Under the pieces are notes generated by a model, which did not search any database, had not been told where the DNA came from, and worked only from the letters and a program-made list of their open reading frames with translations. The position numbers and the translations under genes were made by a program. From an uncultured Clostridium sp. (GTDB lineage Bacteria > Bacillota_I > Bacilli_A > RF39 > UBA660), in contig CANEGO010000010.1 in assembly GCA_947427095.1 (NCBI GenBank), positions 1-47,565 on the forward strand: DNA of 47,565 nucleotides, given 5' to 3'. Each line of letters begins with the position of its first letter. Position 1 is the stretch's first letter. Below, one piece after another: positions 8,557 to 15,701 of the stretch.

Positions 8557-8835
8557 TTATCTATATAAATTCTTTAAAACATTAGTTAAACAATCTTCGG
8601 CAGTTAAATTGCTATTTTCCGAAAATCTTATTCTAACTAATTTACCATTTACTTTAAATATATAAGGATTTTTTGTTTTCATTATAAAATCCAATATTCT
8701 TTCTTCACTAGGTTTTCTTCTGTCTATTTTTATATCTGTTATTTCATCCACATCTTCTAATTTTACATCATCAAGATTTACATTTCTACATCTTTCTAAT
8801 TTTTCTGCTAATTCTTTAATATTATATTTATTCAT
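8557..8835 (-). CDS. Small DUF6870-like protein
   Basis: A 92-residue protein with the motif DIKIDRRKPSEERILDFI followed by KNPYIFKVNGKLVRIRFS, which I recognise as the pattern of small DUF6870-type proteins frequent on mobile elements of Firmicutes; their function is unknown. The ATG at 8835 is preceded by GGAG 8 nt upstream; the TTG at 8850 abuts that motif and is unlikely. A second full-length copy with an in-frame stop lies at 12527-12805, also downstream of an antirepressor-like gene, so the pair travels as a unit. Confidence 0.65.
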   Translation of the reverse strand: MNKYNIKELAEKLERCRNVNLDDVKLEDVDEITDIKIDRRKPSEERILDFIMKTKNPYIFKVNGKLVRIRFSENSNLTAEDCLTNVLKNLYR

Positions 8836-8917
8836 AAAATCACACTCCAAACTAATTATATATTTAAATACAATTAATGTTAAATGTGCGTTTTTTTATT
8901 ATGAATGATAATTTTTA

Positions 8918-9943
8918 CTAATCTTTATTATTTTCTGAAGTTTCTAATAATTTTGTACTTTCAATAAATTTATCGAAGTCAGAAATATATAATTGGTCTT
9001 GTTTTTTCTTAAACTTATCATACTCTTTGTATGCAAGTTCTTGCGCAACTTTATGAGATACTTTTCTTGCATCATGTAATATTTCTTGACCATTAAATTG
9101 TAAAAAAGCATCTAACTTCTCTACCCAATCTTTCATTGTCATTGCATTATGATTTTCTGCTTGTAATTCAGCATAATCTAAATACATAGAGACTATTCTA
9201 TTTAAATTTTTTAATTCTTTCTCTGTTAAATAATTTTTAGCAACATCAACATCATATTTATAAATTGGTCCATTTGGAGAACCTGTCCAATTCGTTAAAC
9301 CCATATTATCTTTTTCTGAATCAACTCTATTATAAATAATCTCCGCAGCAGTATTACCAGTGACCGAATAATGAAGTTTGTTCTGCACAGTTTTAAAAAA
9401 AGTTTTAGTTATTTCAGAATCTTTATCATAATCGACACTACAAGATGAATATATATCAGTTATCTTTTGATAGAATCTTCTTTCACTAGAGCGAATATTT
9501 CTAATTCTTTCTAATGTTCTTTCAAAATAATCTTCTCCAAAAATATAATTTGGATTTTTTAATCTCTCATCATCCATAACAACACCAGTAATTAGATATT
9601 CTTTTAAAACTTTTGTTGCCCATATTCTAAATTGTGTCGCCTTTTTTGAATTAACACGATACCCTACTGCAATAATCATATCTAAATTGTATATTTTGGA
9701 TTTTCGCCCACCTGTACTTTCGTCGGAAATTCCGACAGAAGTTTCTTCTTTAAGTTCACCACTATTTAATATATTATTAATATGTTCTGTTATTGTACTT
9801 CTTCCTACTCCAAATAGTTCAGCAATTAGGTTTTGTGTTAACCAAATATCATTATTAATTAATAATACATTTACTTTAATATCGTTATTATCATCACGAT
9901 AAATTAAAAAATCATGAGTAGTTATTTGTAAATCAGTTTTCAT
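8918..9943 (-). CDS. RhuM-family protein (copy 1)
   Basis: A 341-residue member of the 'virulence RhuM' family. The N-terminal part contains a helix-turn-helix-like block (WLTQNLIAELFGVGRSTITE) and the BRO/antirepressor-like stretch IYNLDMIIAVGYRVNSKKAT, then FRIWATKVLKEY. The C-terminal part (NKLHYSVTGNTAAEIIYNR, GLTNWTGSPNGPIYKYDV) is the conserved RhuM domain of unknown activity. GAGG lies 9 nt before the ATG. RhuM genes are common on mobile elements and beside defence loci; no enzymatic role is established that I can cite. A paralogue of equal length is at 10899-11924. Confidence 0.85.
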   Translation of the reverse strand: MKTDLQITTHDFLIYRDDNNDIKVNVLLINNDIWLTQNLIAELFGVGRSTITEHINNILNSGELKEETSVGISDESTGGRKSKIYNLDMIIAVGYRVNSKKATQFRIWATKVLKEYLITGVVMDDERLKNPNYIFGEDYFERTLERIRNIRSSERRFYQKITDIYSSCSVDYDKDSEITKTFFKTVQNKLHYSVTGNTAAEIIYNRVDSEKDNMGLTNWTGSPNGPIYKYDVDVAKNYLTEKELKNLNRIVSMYLDYAELQAENHNAMTMKDWVEKLDAFLQFNGQEILHDARKVSHKVAQELAYKEYDKFKKKQDQLYISDFDKFIESTKLLETSENNKD

Positions 9944-10127
9944 TTATATTCGCCTCTTTTCTATGTTCTTAAATGTCGTAATCACCTTTCTAATTCCTAT
10001 TATAAATAACGCCAAAATTACTATGTTTTTATGAATTTTTATTGTTTTTTACCATTTTTTTATGAAAATATGCAAGATCTAAATTGGATTATTTTCTTTA
10101 TTTATAAAGGTTTAATGGTGTTCTTAA

Positions 10128-10181
10128 TTAAATCGTAATCAACCAGTTGATTGTCGTATTTTGTCGATTTTCATTATTCAT
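10128..10181 (-). pseudogene. Orphan rbgA 5' stub (b)
   Basis: A 17-codon reading frame, MNNENRQNTTINWLITI, whose first 13 codons align with RbgA residues 1-14 ([14 protein letters not shown], one residue shorter). Homology stops exactly after TGG (10143-10145). The UDG-like gene overlaps its ATG by 8 bases, as CYTH overlaps real rbgA. The bases after TGG, TTGATTACGATTT, are the same as in the stub at 13558-13626. A 7-2-7 perfect palindrome, AATCAAC-CA-GTTGATT, spans the break at 10137-10152. Confidence 0.75.
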
Positions 10182-10902
10182 TTTCTTCACCTTTTTCATT
10201 ATTATGTCGATTTTTTAAATCCAGATATTTCCATATTTTTCTGTATTGTTTTAATTGTTCTTCTTTTTTTACCTGTGCAACTGGATGATACATCGGTATT
10301 ATCACAAAATCATCCATTAATATTTCTGGTAGTTTTGAAATTGTTTCTTTTAATGTTTTTTCAATATTAAATTTAAATATTTTTGACAAAGACATTAAAG
10401 GGTAATACCCTAAAGTTAAAATAACCTTTGGTCTCACAATTTCAATTTGTTTTAAAAGATACTCACTACAGTTCAACGTTGAAATTTTTAAATCAATATT
10501 ATCTCCTCTATATGTATTACCTTGCCTCGCACACATTATAGCATTTGTTATATAAATATTATCCAAAGAATATTTATTATTGGAAGACATGCTAATAAAT
10601 CTCTCTAACATTTTTTTAGTAGTGCTCTTTTCTGACTCTATCAATTCTTTCCAATTAGTTTTATCTTTATTTAATAAAACATGAGACTTTTTCATATCAC
10701 TATAAGGGCCCCAATCTTGACCGATAATCATCATTTCTGAATTTAATCTATTAAACCAATCTGTCCAAATAGAAGGAATATTCATACAAAAATCATAATT
10801 TATATATATATTTATAAGTGATTTGTTAGAACATTTCATATTAGTACATTTTTTACATACTGATAATTCTTTTATTAAAAGATTAAACTTTTGTTCTCTC
10901 AT
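10174..10902 (-). CDS. Uracil-DNA glycosylase superfamily protein (cassette B cargo)
   Basis: A 242-residue protein with the fold signatures of the UDG superfamily: N-terminal cysteines (CKKCTNMKCSN), the motif-A region MMIIGQDWGPYSD, the core KVILTLGYYPL and the late motif IIPMYHPVAQ. The cysteines resemble those near the iron-sulphur cluster of family 4/5 enzymes, though spacing is not canonical. It could excise damaged bases or be a divergent member with another role. Its ATG overlaps the stop of RhuM2 (ATGA), and its stop overlaps the start of an rbgA stub, so it once sat directly in front of an rbgA gene. Confidence 0.75.
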   Translation of the reverse strand: MREQKFNLLIKELSVCKKCTNMKCSNKSLINIYINYDFCMNIPSIWTDWFNRLNSEMMIIGQDWGPYSDMKKSHVLLNKDKTNWKELIESEKSTTKKMLERFISMSSNNKYSLDNIYITNAIMCARQGNTYRGDNIDLKISTLNCSEYLLKQIEIVRPKVILTLGYYPLMSLSKIFKFNIEKTLKETISKLPEILMDDFVIIPMYHPVAQVKKEEQLKQYRKIWKYLDLKNRHNNEKGEENE

Positions 10903-11924
10903 TGCAAATTATCCTCATTCTTACTTTCCTCTAAATATTTGTTATAAAATTCATCCATTGAAGAGATATATTTCTGATCTTGAATAATTCTATATTTTTC
11001 ATATTCTCTTTCTGCTTTTTCTACTGCTTCTTTATGACTTATATCTCCTGAATGTTTTAAAACACTTTTTCTTCTAAATTTTAATAAATCATCAGTTGCA
11101 TTAATCCAATCTTGCATTGTCATAATATGCCTTTCTTTTGCTTCATCCTCTGCAAATACTAAAAACATATTTGTTAAATCATTTAACCTATTTAACTCAC
11201 TCTCATTCAAATAATTTTTAGCAATACTAACATCATATTTATATATTAATCCATCAGGGCTATTTTTCCAATTAGTAAGTCCCATATGCTCTTTATTTGA
11301 ATTTGCTCTTTCATAGATTAATTCAGCTGCAGTATGTCCTGAAATAGCAAAATGTAGTTTGTTTTGTACAATCTTAAAAAAAGTATAAGCACTCTCAGAT
11401 TTAGGATTATAATCTGCGGAAGTAGCAATAAATAAATCAGTGATTTTTTGATAAGACATTCTTTCACTTACTCTAATTGTTTTAATTCTTTCAAGTAACT
11501 CATCAAAATATTTCATATCATATTTATTACCTGTAATGAATCTTTCGTCATTTAAAGCAAAACCTTTTGTCATATATTCTTTTAATATTTTTGTTGCCCA
11601 TATTCTAAATTCTGTCGCTTTTTTAGAATTAATTCGATATCCTACAGCAATTATGGCATCTAAATTATATATTTTTGTTTTATATTTTTTGCCATCTGAA
11701 GCAGTTATCGAGGATTCCTCGATAACTGAATCTTCATTTAATTCATTATCTTTAAAAATATTTTTTAAATGTAAAGAAATATTATCAGTACTGCAATCAA
11801 ATACTTTTGACATTCCCTTTTGCGTAAGCCATAATGTTTCATCTTTATATATTGCATCAACAATAATATTACCATCTTTATTTTTATATATTAGTAAGTT
11901 ATTTTTCTCTTCTAAATCGTTCAT
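10899..11924 (-). CDS. RhuM-family protein (copy 2)
   Basis: A 341-residue paralogue of the gene at 8918-9943 with the same domain order: a helix-turn-helix-like N-terminus (WLTQKGMSKVFDCSTDNISL), the IYNLDAIIAVGYRINSKKAT block, FRIWATKILKEYM, and the C-terminal RhuM domain (NKLHFAISGHTAAELIYER, GLTNWKNSPDGLIYKYDV). The two copies are clearly divergent in sequence, which argues against recent local duplication. The ATG follows AAAGAGG by 7 nt. It is translationally coupled to the downstream UDG-like gene through an ATGA overlap. Confidence 0.85.
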   Translation of the reverse strand: MNDLEEKNNLLIYKNKDGNIIVDAIYKDETLWLTQKGMSKVFDCSTDNISLHLKNIFKDNELNEDSVIEESSITASDGKKYKTKIYNLDAIIAVGYRINSKKATEFRIWATKILKEYMTKGFALNDERFITGNKYDMKYFDELLERIKTIRVSERMSYQKITDLFIATSADYNPKSESAYTFFKIVQNKLHFAISGHTAAELIYERANSNKEHMGLTNWKNSPDGLIYKYDVSIAKNYLNESELNRLNDLTNMFLVFAEDEAKERHIMTMQDWINATDDLLKFRRKSVLKHSGDISHKEAVEKAEREYEKYRIIQDQKYISSMDEFYNKYLEESKNEDNLQ

Positions 11925-12018
11925 TTTTTCACCTCTTTTTCCTTAATTTTATCTAAATGTGTAAAAACTTTTTTTGAGAAAGTACTTTATTTATAAGGCT
12001 CCCACTATGGTTATCTTT

Positions 12019-12063
12019 TTATCCCCTCCAATTTATATTTGCTTGATTTTGACGGTTTTCCAT
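12019..12063 (-). pseudogene. Orphan rbgA 5' stub (c)
   Basis: A 14-codon reading frame, MENRQNQANINWRG, whose first 12 codons match the RbgA N-terminus (NRQN..NINW). Homology ends after TGG at 12028-12030. A purine-rich site (AAGGGAGTGATAAGG) precedes the ATG, and the GNAT gene ends 15 bp upstream. Unlike the other stubs, the break is followed by AGGGGATAAAAAG. Confidence 0.7.
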
Positions 12064-12078
12064 CCTTATCACTCCCTT

Positions 12079-12513
12079 TTATTTCTTAACTATAATTTTT
12101 TTAAAAGCATAATGTAGTTTTTTAAATCCAATTTTCTCATAAAGTTTATGAGACTTTTCATTACTAATATAACTTTTTAATTCTATTGTTTCACAATTCT
12201 GTTCTTTTGCAAAGTTTATTGCATTTCGCAATAACAAACTGCCTATCCCATTACTTCTACAATCCTTATTTACAATTATATCATCAATAAATAATATATC
12301 TTTTGATTTTACCAATCTATTAACTACACGAGAAATCAGAACCCCTAAAATAATACCATTTTCTTCAGCAACAATACCATAAAAATTATTGTCTGATAAA
12401 CTATTATTATATTTGTTTTCAAATATATCATATTCTATTTGATTATCATATAGTTCATTTAACAATTTATAAGATTGATCCATATCATTTGATTCTGAGT
12501 TTCTTATTTTCAT
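12079..12513 (-). CDS. GNAT-family N-acetyltransferase (cassette C cargo)
   Basis: A 144-residue GNAT protein: IRNSESNDMDQSYKLL at the N-terminus, the beta-4 strand FIDDIIVNKDCRSNGIGSLL carrying the acetyl-CoA pyrophosphate-binding loop (R-x-x-G-I-G), then ELKSYISNEKSHKLYEKIGF. The substrate cannot be inferred. GGAGG lies 6 nt before the ATG. It is the only intact gene in cassette C. It ends 15 bp before an orphan rbgA start, so in its source genome it was probably the gene just upstream of rbgA. Confidence 0.85.
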   Translation of the reverse strand: MKIRNSESNDMDQSYKLLNELYDNQIEYDIFENKYNNSLSDNNFYGIVAEENGIILGVLISRVVNRLVKSKDILFIDDIIVNKDCRSNGIGSLLLRNAINFAKEQNCETIELKSYISNEKSHKLYEKIGFKKLHYAFKKIIVKK

Positions 12514-12526
12514 TATTTTCCTCCAT

Positions 12527-12805
12527 TTATCTATATAAATTTTTTAAAACACTAGTTAGATAATCATCAGCAATTTTATCAGTATCAGAAAATCTCATTC
12601 TAACTAATTTTTCATTTACCTTAAATATATAAGGATTCTTTACTTCCATTAAAAACTCCAATATTATTTCATTATTAGGTTTTCATCTGTCTATTTTTAT
12701 ATCCGTTATTTCATCCACATTTTCTAATGATACATCTTCAAGTTTTACATTTCTACGCCTATTTAACTTATCTTGTATTACTTTAAGATTATATTTATTC
12801 TTCAT
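12527..12805 (-). pseudogene. DUF6870-like pseudogene with in-frame TGA
   Basis: A 92-codon reading frame co-linear with the intact gene at 8557-8835 and sharing its start (NKYN), its middle (DEITDIKIDR) and its end (SVLKNLYR). One codon, AGA in the intact copy, is TGA here (12683-12685), which ends the protein after about 40 residues. Because TGA is a normal stop elsewhere in the window, recoding is unlikely. The ATG overlaps the end of the BRO pseudogene, as expected for a former operon. Confidence 0.85.
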
Positions 12806-13531
12806 TAGAAATCTTTTCCTTTTTCTCTTCTAATAATTTCTCATCTATATATTTATAATTTAATGAATTCTTATTTGCGATTACAGATTCACCTAAATTA
12901 GTAAGTGCTACTTCAACATCAGTCATGTTATCTCTTAAAGATTCTTTTCTAAGCCCTTTAAACTTGCTTTCATTCCAGACCAGGATTTATAAATTTCGTT
13001 CGTAAGTATTCCATATTCATAGTCTTTTGTTATTCCTGATTCTTTCCATACATCAGTTAGCTTAAATCTATCTACTATTCCAGTTAACCTTACTTTTATC
13101 CATTTATCACCATATCCACGTTTACGATAATATTCTACTGCTCTATTAACCGCTATCTCTGGATCAGATACTTCATCAATTCTTTCACTCCCAAGATTAG
13201 CTAGCCATAATTTAAAAGGCTCAGCTTTTGGGCCAGGAATTGATTCAATTAATCTTAAGATTCCTTTTGTATCCAAAGTATCTGTACTTCTAAATTTTCC
13301 ATCTTTAGCTTGCAACTTCAACTGTACACATTTTGTGGACAGTTCACTTTGCTCTTCTTCATTTAATCTAGATTGTAACATATTCCAATAGTTTCTTAGA
13401 TTACTACTATCAGTTAATGCACTTACAACATCAACAACACTAAAATAATATTCTCCCTTTTCGCTATCCCAAATACTTCTTATTTCTTTATCTTCAAATA
13501 GATTTGAAATTGTTTCCAATTTATTGTTCAA
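12795..13531 (-). pseudogene. BRO-family antirepressor-like gene, frameshifted
   Basis: The first about 195 codons encode a BRO-N/DinD-like protein: a FEDKEIRSIWD strand, YYFSVVDVVSALTDS, the IPGPKAEPFKLWLA block, then ERIDEVSDPEIA, YYRKRGYG and WSGMKASLKG. In families of this type the next block is KGL.KE.LRD.MT. Here the frame runs into a stop after EKNL (12935-12937), while the shifted frame reads KGLRKESLRDNMTDVEVAL and continues to a TAA at 12795-12797. A small indel near 12955-12965 therefore breaks the gene. The start is taken as TTG at 13531 (GAAGG 8 nt upstream); GTG at 13540 is the alternative. Confidence 0.8.
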
Positions 13532-13557
13532 TTGTAGCACCTTCTTTCTTATTTTAA

Positions 13558-13626
13558 TTAGGGGGTTAAAAAAATCGTAATCAACCAGTTTATATTCGCC
13601 TGATTTTGTCGATTGTTATCATTCAT
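13558..13626 (-). pseudogene. Orphan rbgA 5' stub (d)
   Basis: A 22-codon reading frame beginning [14 protein letters not shown], 12 of 14 residues identical to intact RbgA but with several synonymous differences, then diverging right after TGG (13585-13587) into LITIFLTP. AGGAG precedes the ATG. It may be the original chromosomal 5' end of rbgA or the cap of an older element. Confidence 0.75.
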
Positions 13627-13740
13627 TTTAGTAACTCCTATTCAACTATAAAAACTTCACGTAACATCATTTAACAGTGAATATAAAAAATAATTTATCA
13701 TTAATTACTTTTTAAATAAGTAAAATTGAGATTTGGATTA

Positions 13741-13980
13741 CTATTTAACAGTATGAGCAGTAATTATAGTGTAACTGGATTTATTAATGGTTATTTTTAT
13801 ATTGTTAGTTTGGCAATAACAGTTTTTACCACGTTCATAAATATTACAACTTTTACTTGAAATTATATTCTTAATTTCTAAAACAACATCATCTGCACTT
13901 AAATTAAGATTTTTCCTAATTCTTTCTTCTCCTAGTTTCGTAGTATGCACTTTATCTAAATTTAATAATAATTTATTCAT
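13741..13980 (-). CDS. DUF3781-family small protein
   Basis: A 79-residue protein with the DUF3781 pattern: LDKVHTTKLGEERIRKNL, then VLEIKN, and the C-terminal block ITINKSSYTIITAHTVK. The family is of unknown function and is often a stand-alone accessory gene in Firmicutes. GGTGA lies 9 nt before the ATG. It sits between the terminator of the lepB-side unit and the first rbgA stub, so it marks the outer edge of the accessory region and may itself be cargo of an older insertion. Confidence 0.75.
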   Translation of the reverse strand: MNKLLLNLDKVHTTKLGEERIRKNLNLSADDVVLEIKNIISSKSCNIYERGKNCYCQTNNIKITINKSSYTIITAHTVK

Positions 13981-14012
13981 TTTTCACAATCACCAGCCAA
14001 AAAAATTATACC

Positions 14013-14038
14013 ATAAAAAAAGTAGGTTTTTGCCTACT
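14013..14038 (-). terminator. Terminator of the CmpB-like gene
   Basis: A six-bp stem, AGTAGG/CCTACT (14021-14038), followed on the minus strand by a run of T, 20 bp after the stop of the 14058 gene. It separates the conserved operon from the accessory region. Confidence 0.7.
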
Positions 14039-14057
14039 AAAACATTTAAATATTAAA

Positions 14058-14696
14058 TCACTTAAAATATAAATAATTAAACCCAAGTTTTTTATAAATA
14101 GCTGATGCCCTGGGTAATGAAAAAATCCTTGCAAATAATAAATTATAAAACTCATCAAATAAGAATATAAAACATAATGTATAGCTAACGCTTAAAAATA
14201 TTTTTTTATTAATTTTTCTAGCTAAATAAAACAAGATTGGAACAATTACATAAATTAAGAGTAAACTTGAAAATCCAAAAAATAATACGCTTCTTAAACA
14301 AACATAACCATTTATGTTTCCAAAATTTAAAATTTCTTGATTGTAATCCCAGCATCTTACACCGCCACCGAATTTATCCATACCCCATCCAGATATGTAT
14401 TCTAATATTCCAGTTGATATAAAACTTATAAAGAAAACACATAATGGTTTTTTTCTTATTTTATACGTAAGAAAAAATATCATAACGGCTCCAGTTGCAT
14501 ATATGTTAATCCATGGTAAAAAGTTCCCACCACGCCAGTAAACTTGAGTCATACCACTATTTAAATAATAGAATATAAATTCATATAAAAAACCAAATAC
14601 GCCACAAATTACTATGACTAAGCAAATTATTGCTATAAACGTTGGTTTATCAAATATATGTTCTTTATTTATATAATTACTATACTTTTTTTTCAT
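14058..14696 (-). CDS. CmpB-like membrane protein (putative ABC transporter permease, PF06541 type)
   Basis: A 212-residue membrane protein with about five hydrophobic segments (near residues 18-45, 60-80, 88-105, 135-160 and 168-190). The motif set LEYISGWGMDKFGGGVRCWDY and NINGYVCLRSVLFFGFSSLL matches the 'putative ABC transporter permease' family, where E-x(3)-GW...WDY and NGYICL..S..WG are conserved. No ATPase partner is adjacent, so a transport role is only a family label. It lies 29 bp downstream of lepB, and a terminator follows. The ATG has AAAGG about 12 nt upstream. Confidence 0.75.
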   Translation of the reverse strand: MKKKYSNYINKEHIFDKPTFIAIICLVIVICGVFGFLYEFIFYYLNSGMTQVYWRGGNFLPWINIYATGAVMIFFLTYKIRKKPLCVFFISFISTGILEYISGWGMDKFGGGVRCWDYNQEILNFGNINGYVCLRSVLFFGFSSLLLIYVIVPILFYLARKINKKIFLSVSYTLCFIFLFDEFYNLLFARIFSLPRASAIYKKLGFNYLYFK

Positions 14697-14725
14697 ACTA
14701 CATACTACCCTTTGATTGTTAAAAT

Positions 14726-15247
14726 TTATTTTATCTTTCCTATTTTGTTTATTGGAAAAATTCTAAACGAAACACTTCCTAATATGTCCTTTTTATCTAT
14801 TAATCCAAGAACTCTTGAATCGGTTGAATCTGGTCTGTTATCGCCTACAACGAAATATTTATCTCCCGGAATAGACAAATAACCAATCATTTCTAATTTA
14901 TAATCATTAGTATTTTTATGATTAAAATTTTCACTTGTAACAAAACCATCAACATATAATTGTTCATCTTTATATTCAATATGTTCTCCTGGCAATCCAA
15001 TAACTCTTTTAATAAGCTTTTCCCCGTTATAATTAACTACTACAACATCAAACCTTTTAATATCATTCAATTTATAATCCAGTTTATTCAAAATAATAAT
15101 GTTATTATTTTGAAGATTAGGAAGCATAGAATCACCATCTACTACCGCCGGCGTAATAATAAAACTTCTAACTAATATAACTAGTATTATAACAATTATA
15201 TAAGGGAATAATCCTTTTAATATTTTCTTTGTTTTTTCCTTGTTCAT
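14726..15247 (-). CDS. lepB: Signal peptidase I
   Basis: A 173-residue type I signal peptidase with one N-terminal membrane anchor (about residues 13-32) and the catalytic domain outside. The Ser nucleophile is in VDGDSMLPN (Ser40) and the general-base Lys in KLIKRVIGLPG (Lys80); the conserved YFVVGDNRPDSTDSR block follows. It removes signal peptides from secreted precursors at the outer face of the membrane. AGGTGA precedes the ATG. Unlike Bacillus, the gene sits between rplS and the rbgA region. Confidence 0.95.
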   Translation of the reverse strand: MNKEKTKKILKGLFPYIIVIILVILVRSFIITPAVVDGDSMLPNLQNNNIIILNKLDYKLNDIKRFDVVVVNYNGEKLIKRVIGLPGEHIEYKDEQLYVDGFVTSENFNHKNTNDYKLEMIGYLSIPGDKYFVVGDNRPDSTDSRVLGLIDKKDILGSVSFRIFPINKIGKIK

Positions 15248-15256
15248 AAATCACCT

Positions 15257-15286
15257 AATAAAAAATAAGGCATGAATAGCCTTATT
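15257..15286 (-). terminator. Terminator of rplS
   Basis: A perfect eight-bp stem, AATAAGGC/GCCTTATT (15264-15286), followed on the minus strand by six T residues. The rplS stop codon overlaps the stem. lepB would then depend on read-through or its own promoter. Confidence 0.75.
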
Positions 15287-15623
15287 AATTTCTTTCTTTA
15301 AGTTTAAATTGGCCAACTATATCTCTAGCGTAATATAACTTAGCACGTCTTGCTTTACCTTTTCTTGTTACGGTAATAGAATCAAGTTTTGGAGAATGAA
15401 TTGGGAATGTTCTTTCAACACCAATTCCGCCAGACATTTTACGTACCGTAAAAGTTTCTGAAACACCAGTACCTTTACGAGATATAACAACGCCTTCATA
15501 AGCTTGGATTCTTTCTTTTTTACCTTCAATTATTCTAACACCTACGTTTACAGTATCTCCTACCCTAAACTCTGGAACAGAAGGATTTAATTGCTTGTTT
15601 GTAATTTTTTCAATTTTGTTCAT
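15285..15623 (-). CDS. rplS: 50S ribosomal protein L19
   Basis: A 112-residue L19, the usual length, with the conserved [18 protein letters not shown] start, [14 protein letters not shown], the [18 protein letters not shown] block and the basic end RRAKLYYAR. It lies at the 30S-50S interface. It has its own promoter and a structured 5' leader that probably mediates L19 autoregulation, and a terminator directly follows. Its place next to trmD and rimM is conserved across bacteria. Confidence 0.97.
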   Translation of the reverse strand: MNKIEKITNKQLNPSVPEFRVGDTVNVGVRIIEGKKERIQAYEGVVISRKGTGVSETFTVRKMSGGIGVERTFPIHSPKLDSITVTRKGKARRAKLYYARDIVGQFKLKERN

Positions 15624-15695
15624 CTTTAGTCTTCCTTTCTATATTTATAACCAGCAATCATGCAAATAGATGCGGCGGATTGCCTTTTTCCAAAC
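15624..15695 (-). promoter_or_regulatory. Putative L19 ribosomal-protein leader
   Basis: The rplS 5' leader contains a stem with arms GGCAATC and GATTGC (15678-15683 pairing with 15654-15659) flanked by conserved-looking TTTGCATGATTGCTGG, in the position of the Firmicute L19 leader RNA. The identity was judged by eye from position and shape, not by covariance search. Confidence 0.5.
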
Positions 15696-15701
15696 ATTAA
15701 A

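Larger units (their letters stand above)
8030..10142 (-). mobile_element. rbgA-cap cassette A (RhuM - DUF6870-like - CYTH - rbgA 5' end)
   Basis: A module of about 2.1 kb bounded by two copies of the start of rbgA. Upstream it begins immediately after the Trp codon of the stub at 10128-10181 (AACTGG then TTGATTACGATTT). Downstream it ends at the same Trp codon in intact rbgA (8030-8032). In transcription order it carries RhuM1, a DUF6870-like gene, a CYTH gene and the first 14 codons of rbgA with their ribosome-binding site. No integrase is present, so mobility in trans is an inference. Confidence 0.55.
10143..12027 (-). mobile_element. rbgA-cap cassette B (RhuM - UDG-like - rbgA 5' end)
   Basis: A module of about 1.9 kb between the Trp codon of the stub at 12019-12063 and the Trp codon of the stub at 10128-10181. 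In transcription order it holds RhuM2, a uracil-DNA-glycosylase-like gene and an rbgA 5' cap. Near its upstream end, TTATAAATAAAG matches a motif at nearly the same distance from the boundary in cassette A (CTTTATAAATAAAG). No recombinase gene is present; treating it as an inserted element is inference from the stub structure. Confidence 0.5.
12028..13584 (-). mobile_element. rbgA-cap cassette C (BRO pseudogene - DUF6870-like pseudogene - GNAT - rbgA 5' end)
   Basis: A module of about 1.6 kb between the Trp codon of the stub at 13558-13626 and the Trp codon of the stub at 12019-12063. Its upstream end carries the same TTGATTACGATTT as cassette A. Content follows the pattern of the other cassettes, with a BRO-type gene in place of RhuM and GNAT as cargo, but two of its three genes are broken, consistent with it being the oldest insertion and the furthest from functional rbgA. 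Confidence 0.5.

Noticed and set aside
10137-10152. The 7-2-7 palindrome as a transcription terminator
   Set aside because: It has no T tract on either strand and sits at the stub break point; a recombination site or chance symmetry is more plausible.
8918-11924. RhuM pair as a toxin-antitoxin or Fic enzyme pair
   Set aside because: No HPFx(D/E)GN Fic motif is visible in either copy, and the two are paralogues in separate modules rather than partners.
12683-12685. In-frame TGA in the DUF6870-like copy read as a recoded Trp or Sec codon
   Set aside because: TGA is an ordinary stop in this window (rimM, yqzL, RhuM2), Trp is TGG throughout, and the intact paralogue has AGA at this position, so a nonsense mutation is simpler.
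8557-13531. Local tandem duplication as the origin of the accessory region
   Set aside because: The rbgA stubs, the two RhuM genes and the two DUF6870-like copies differ at many positions, and cargo genes are unrelated, so separate arrivals fit better than duplication in place.
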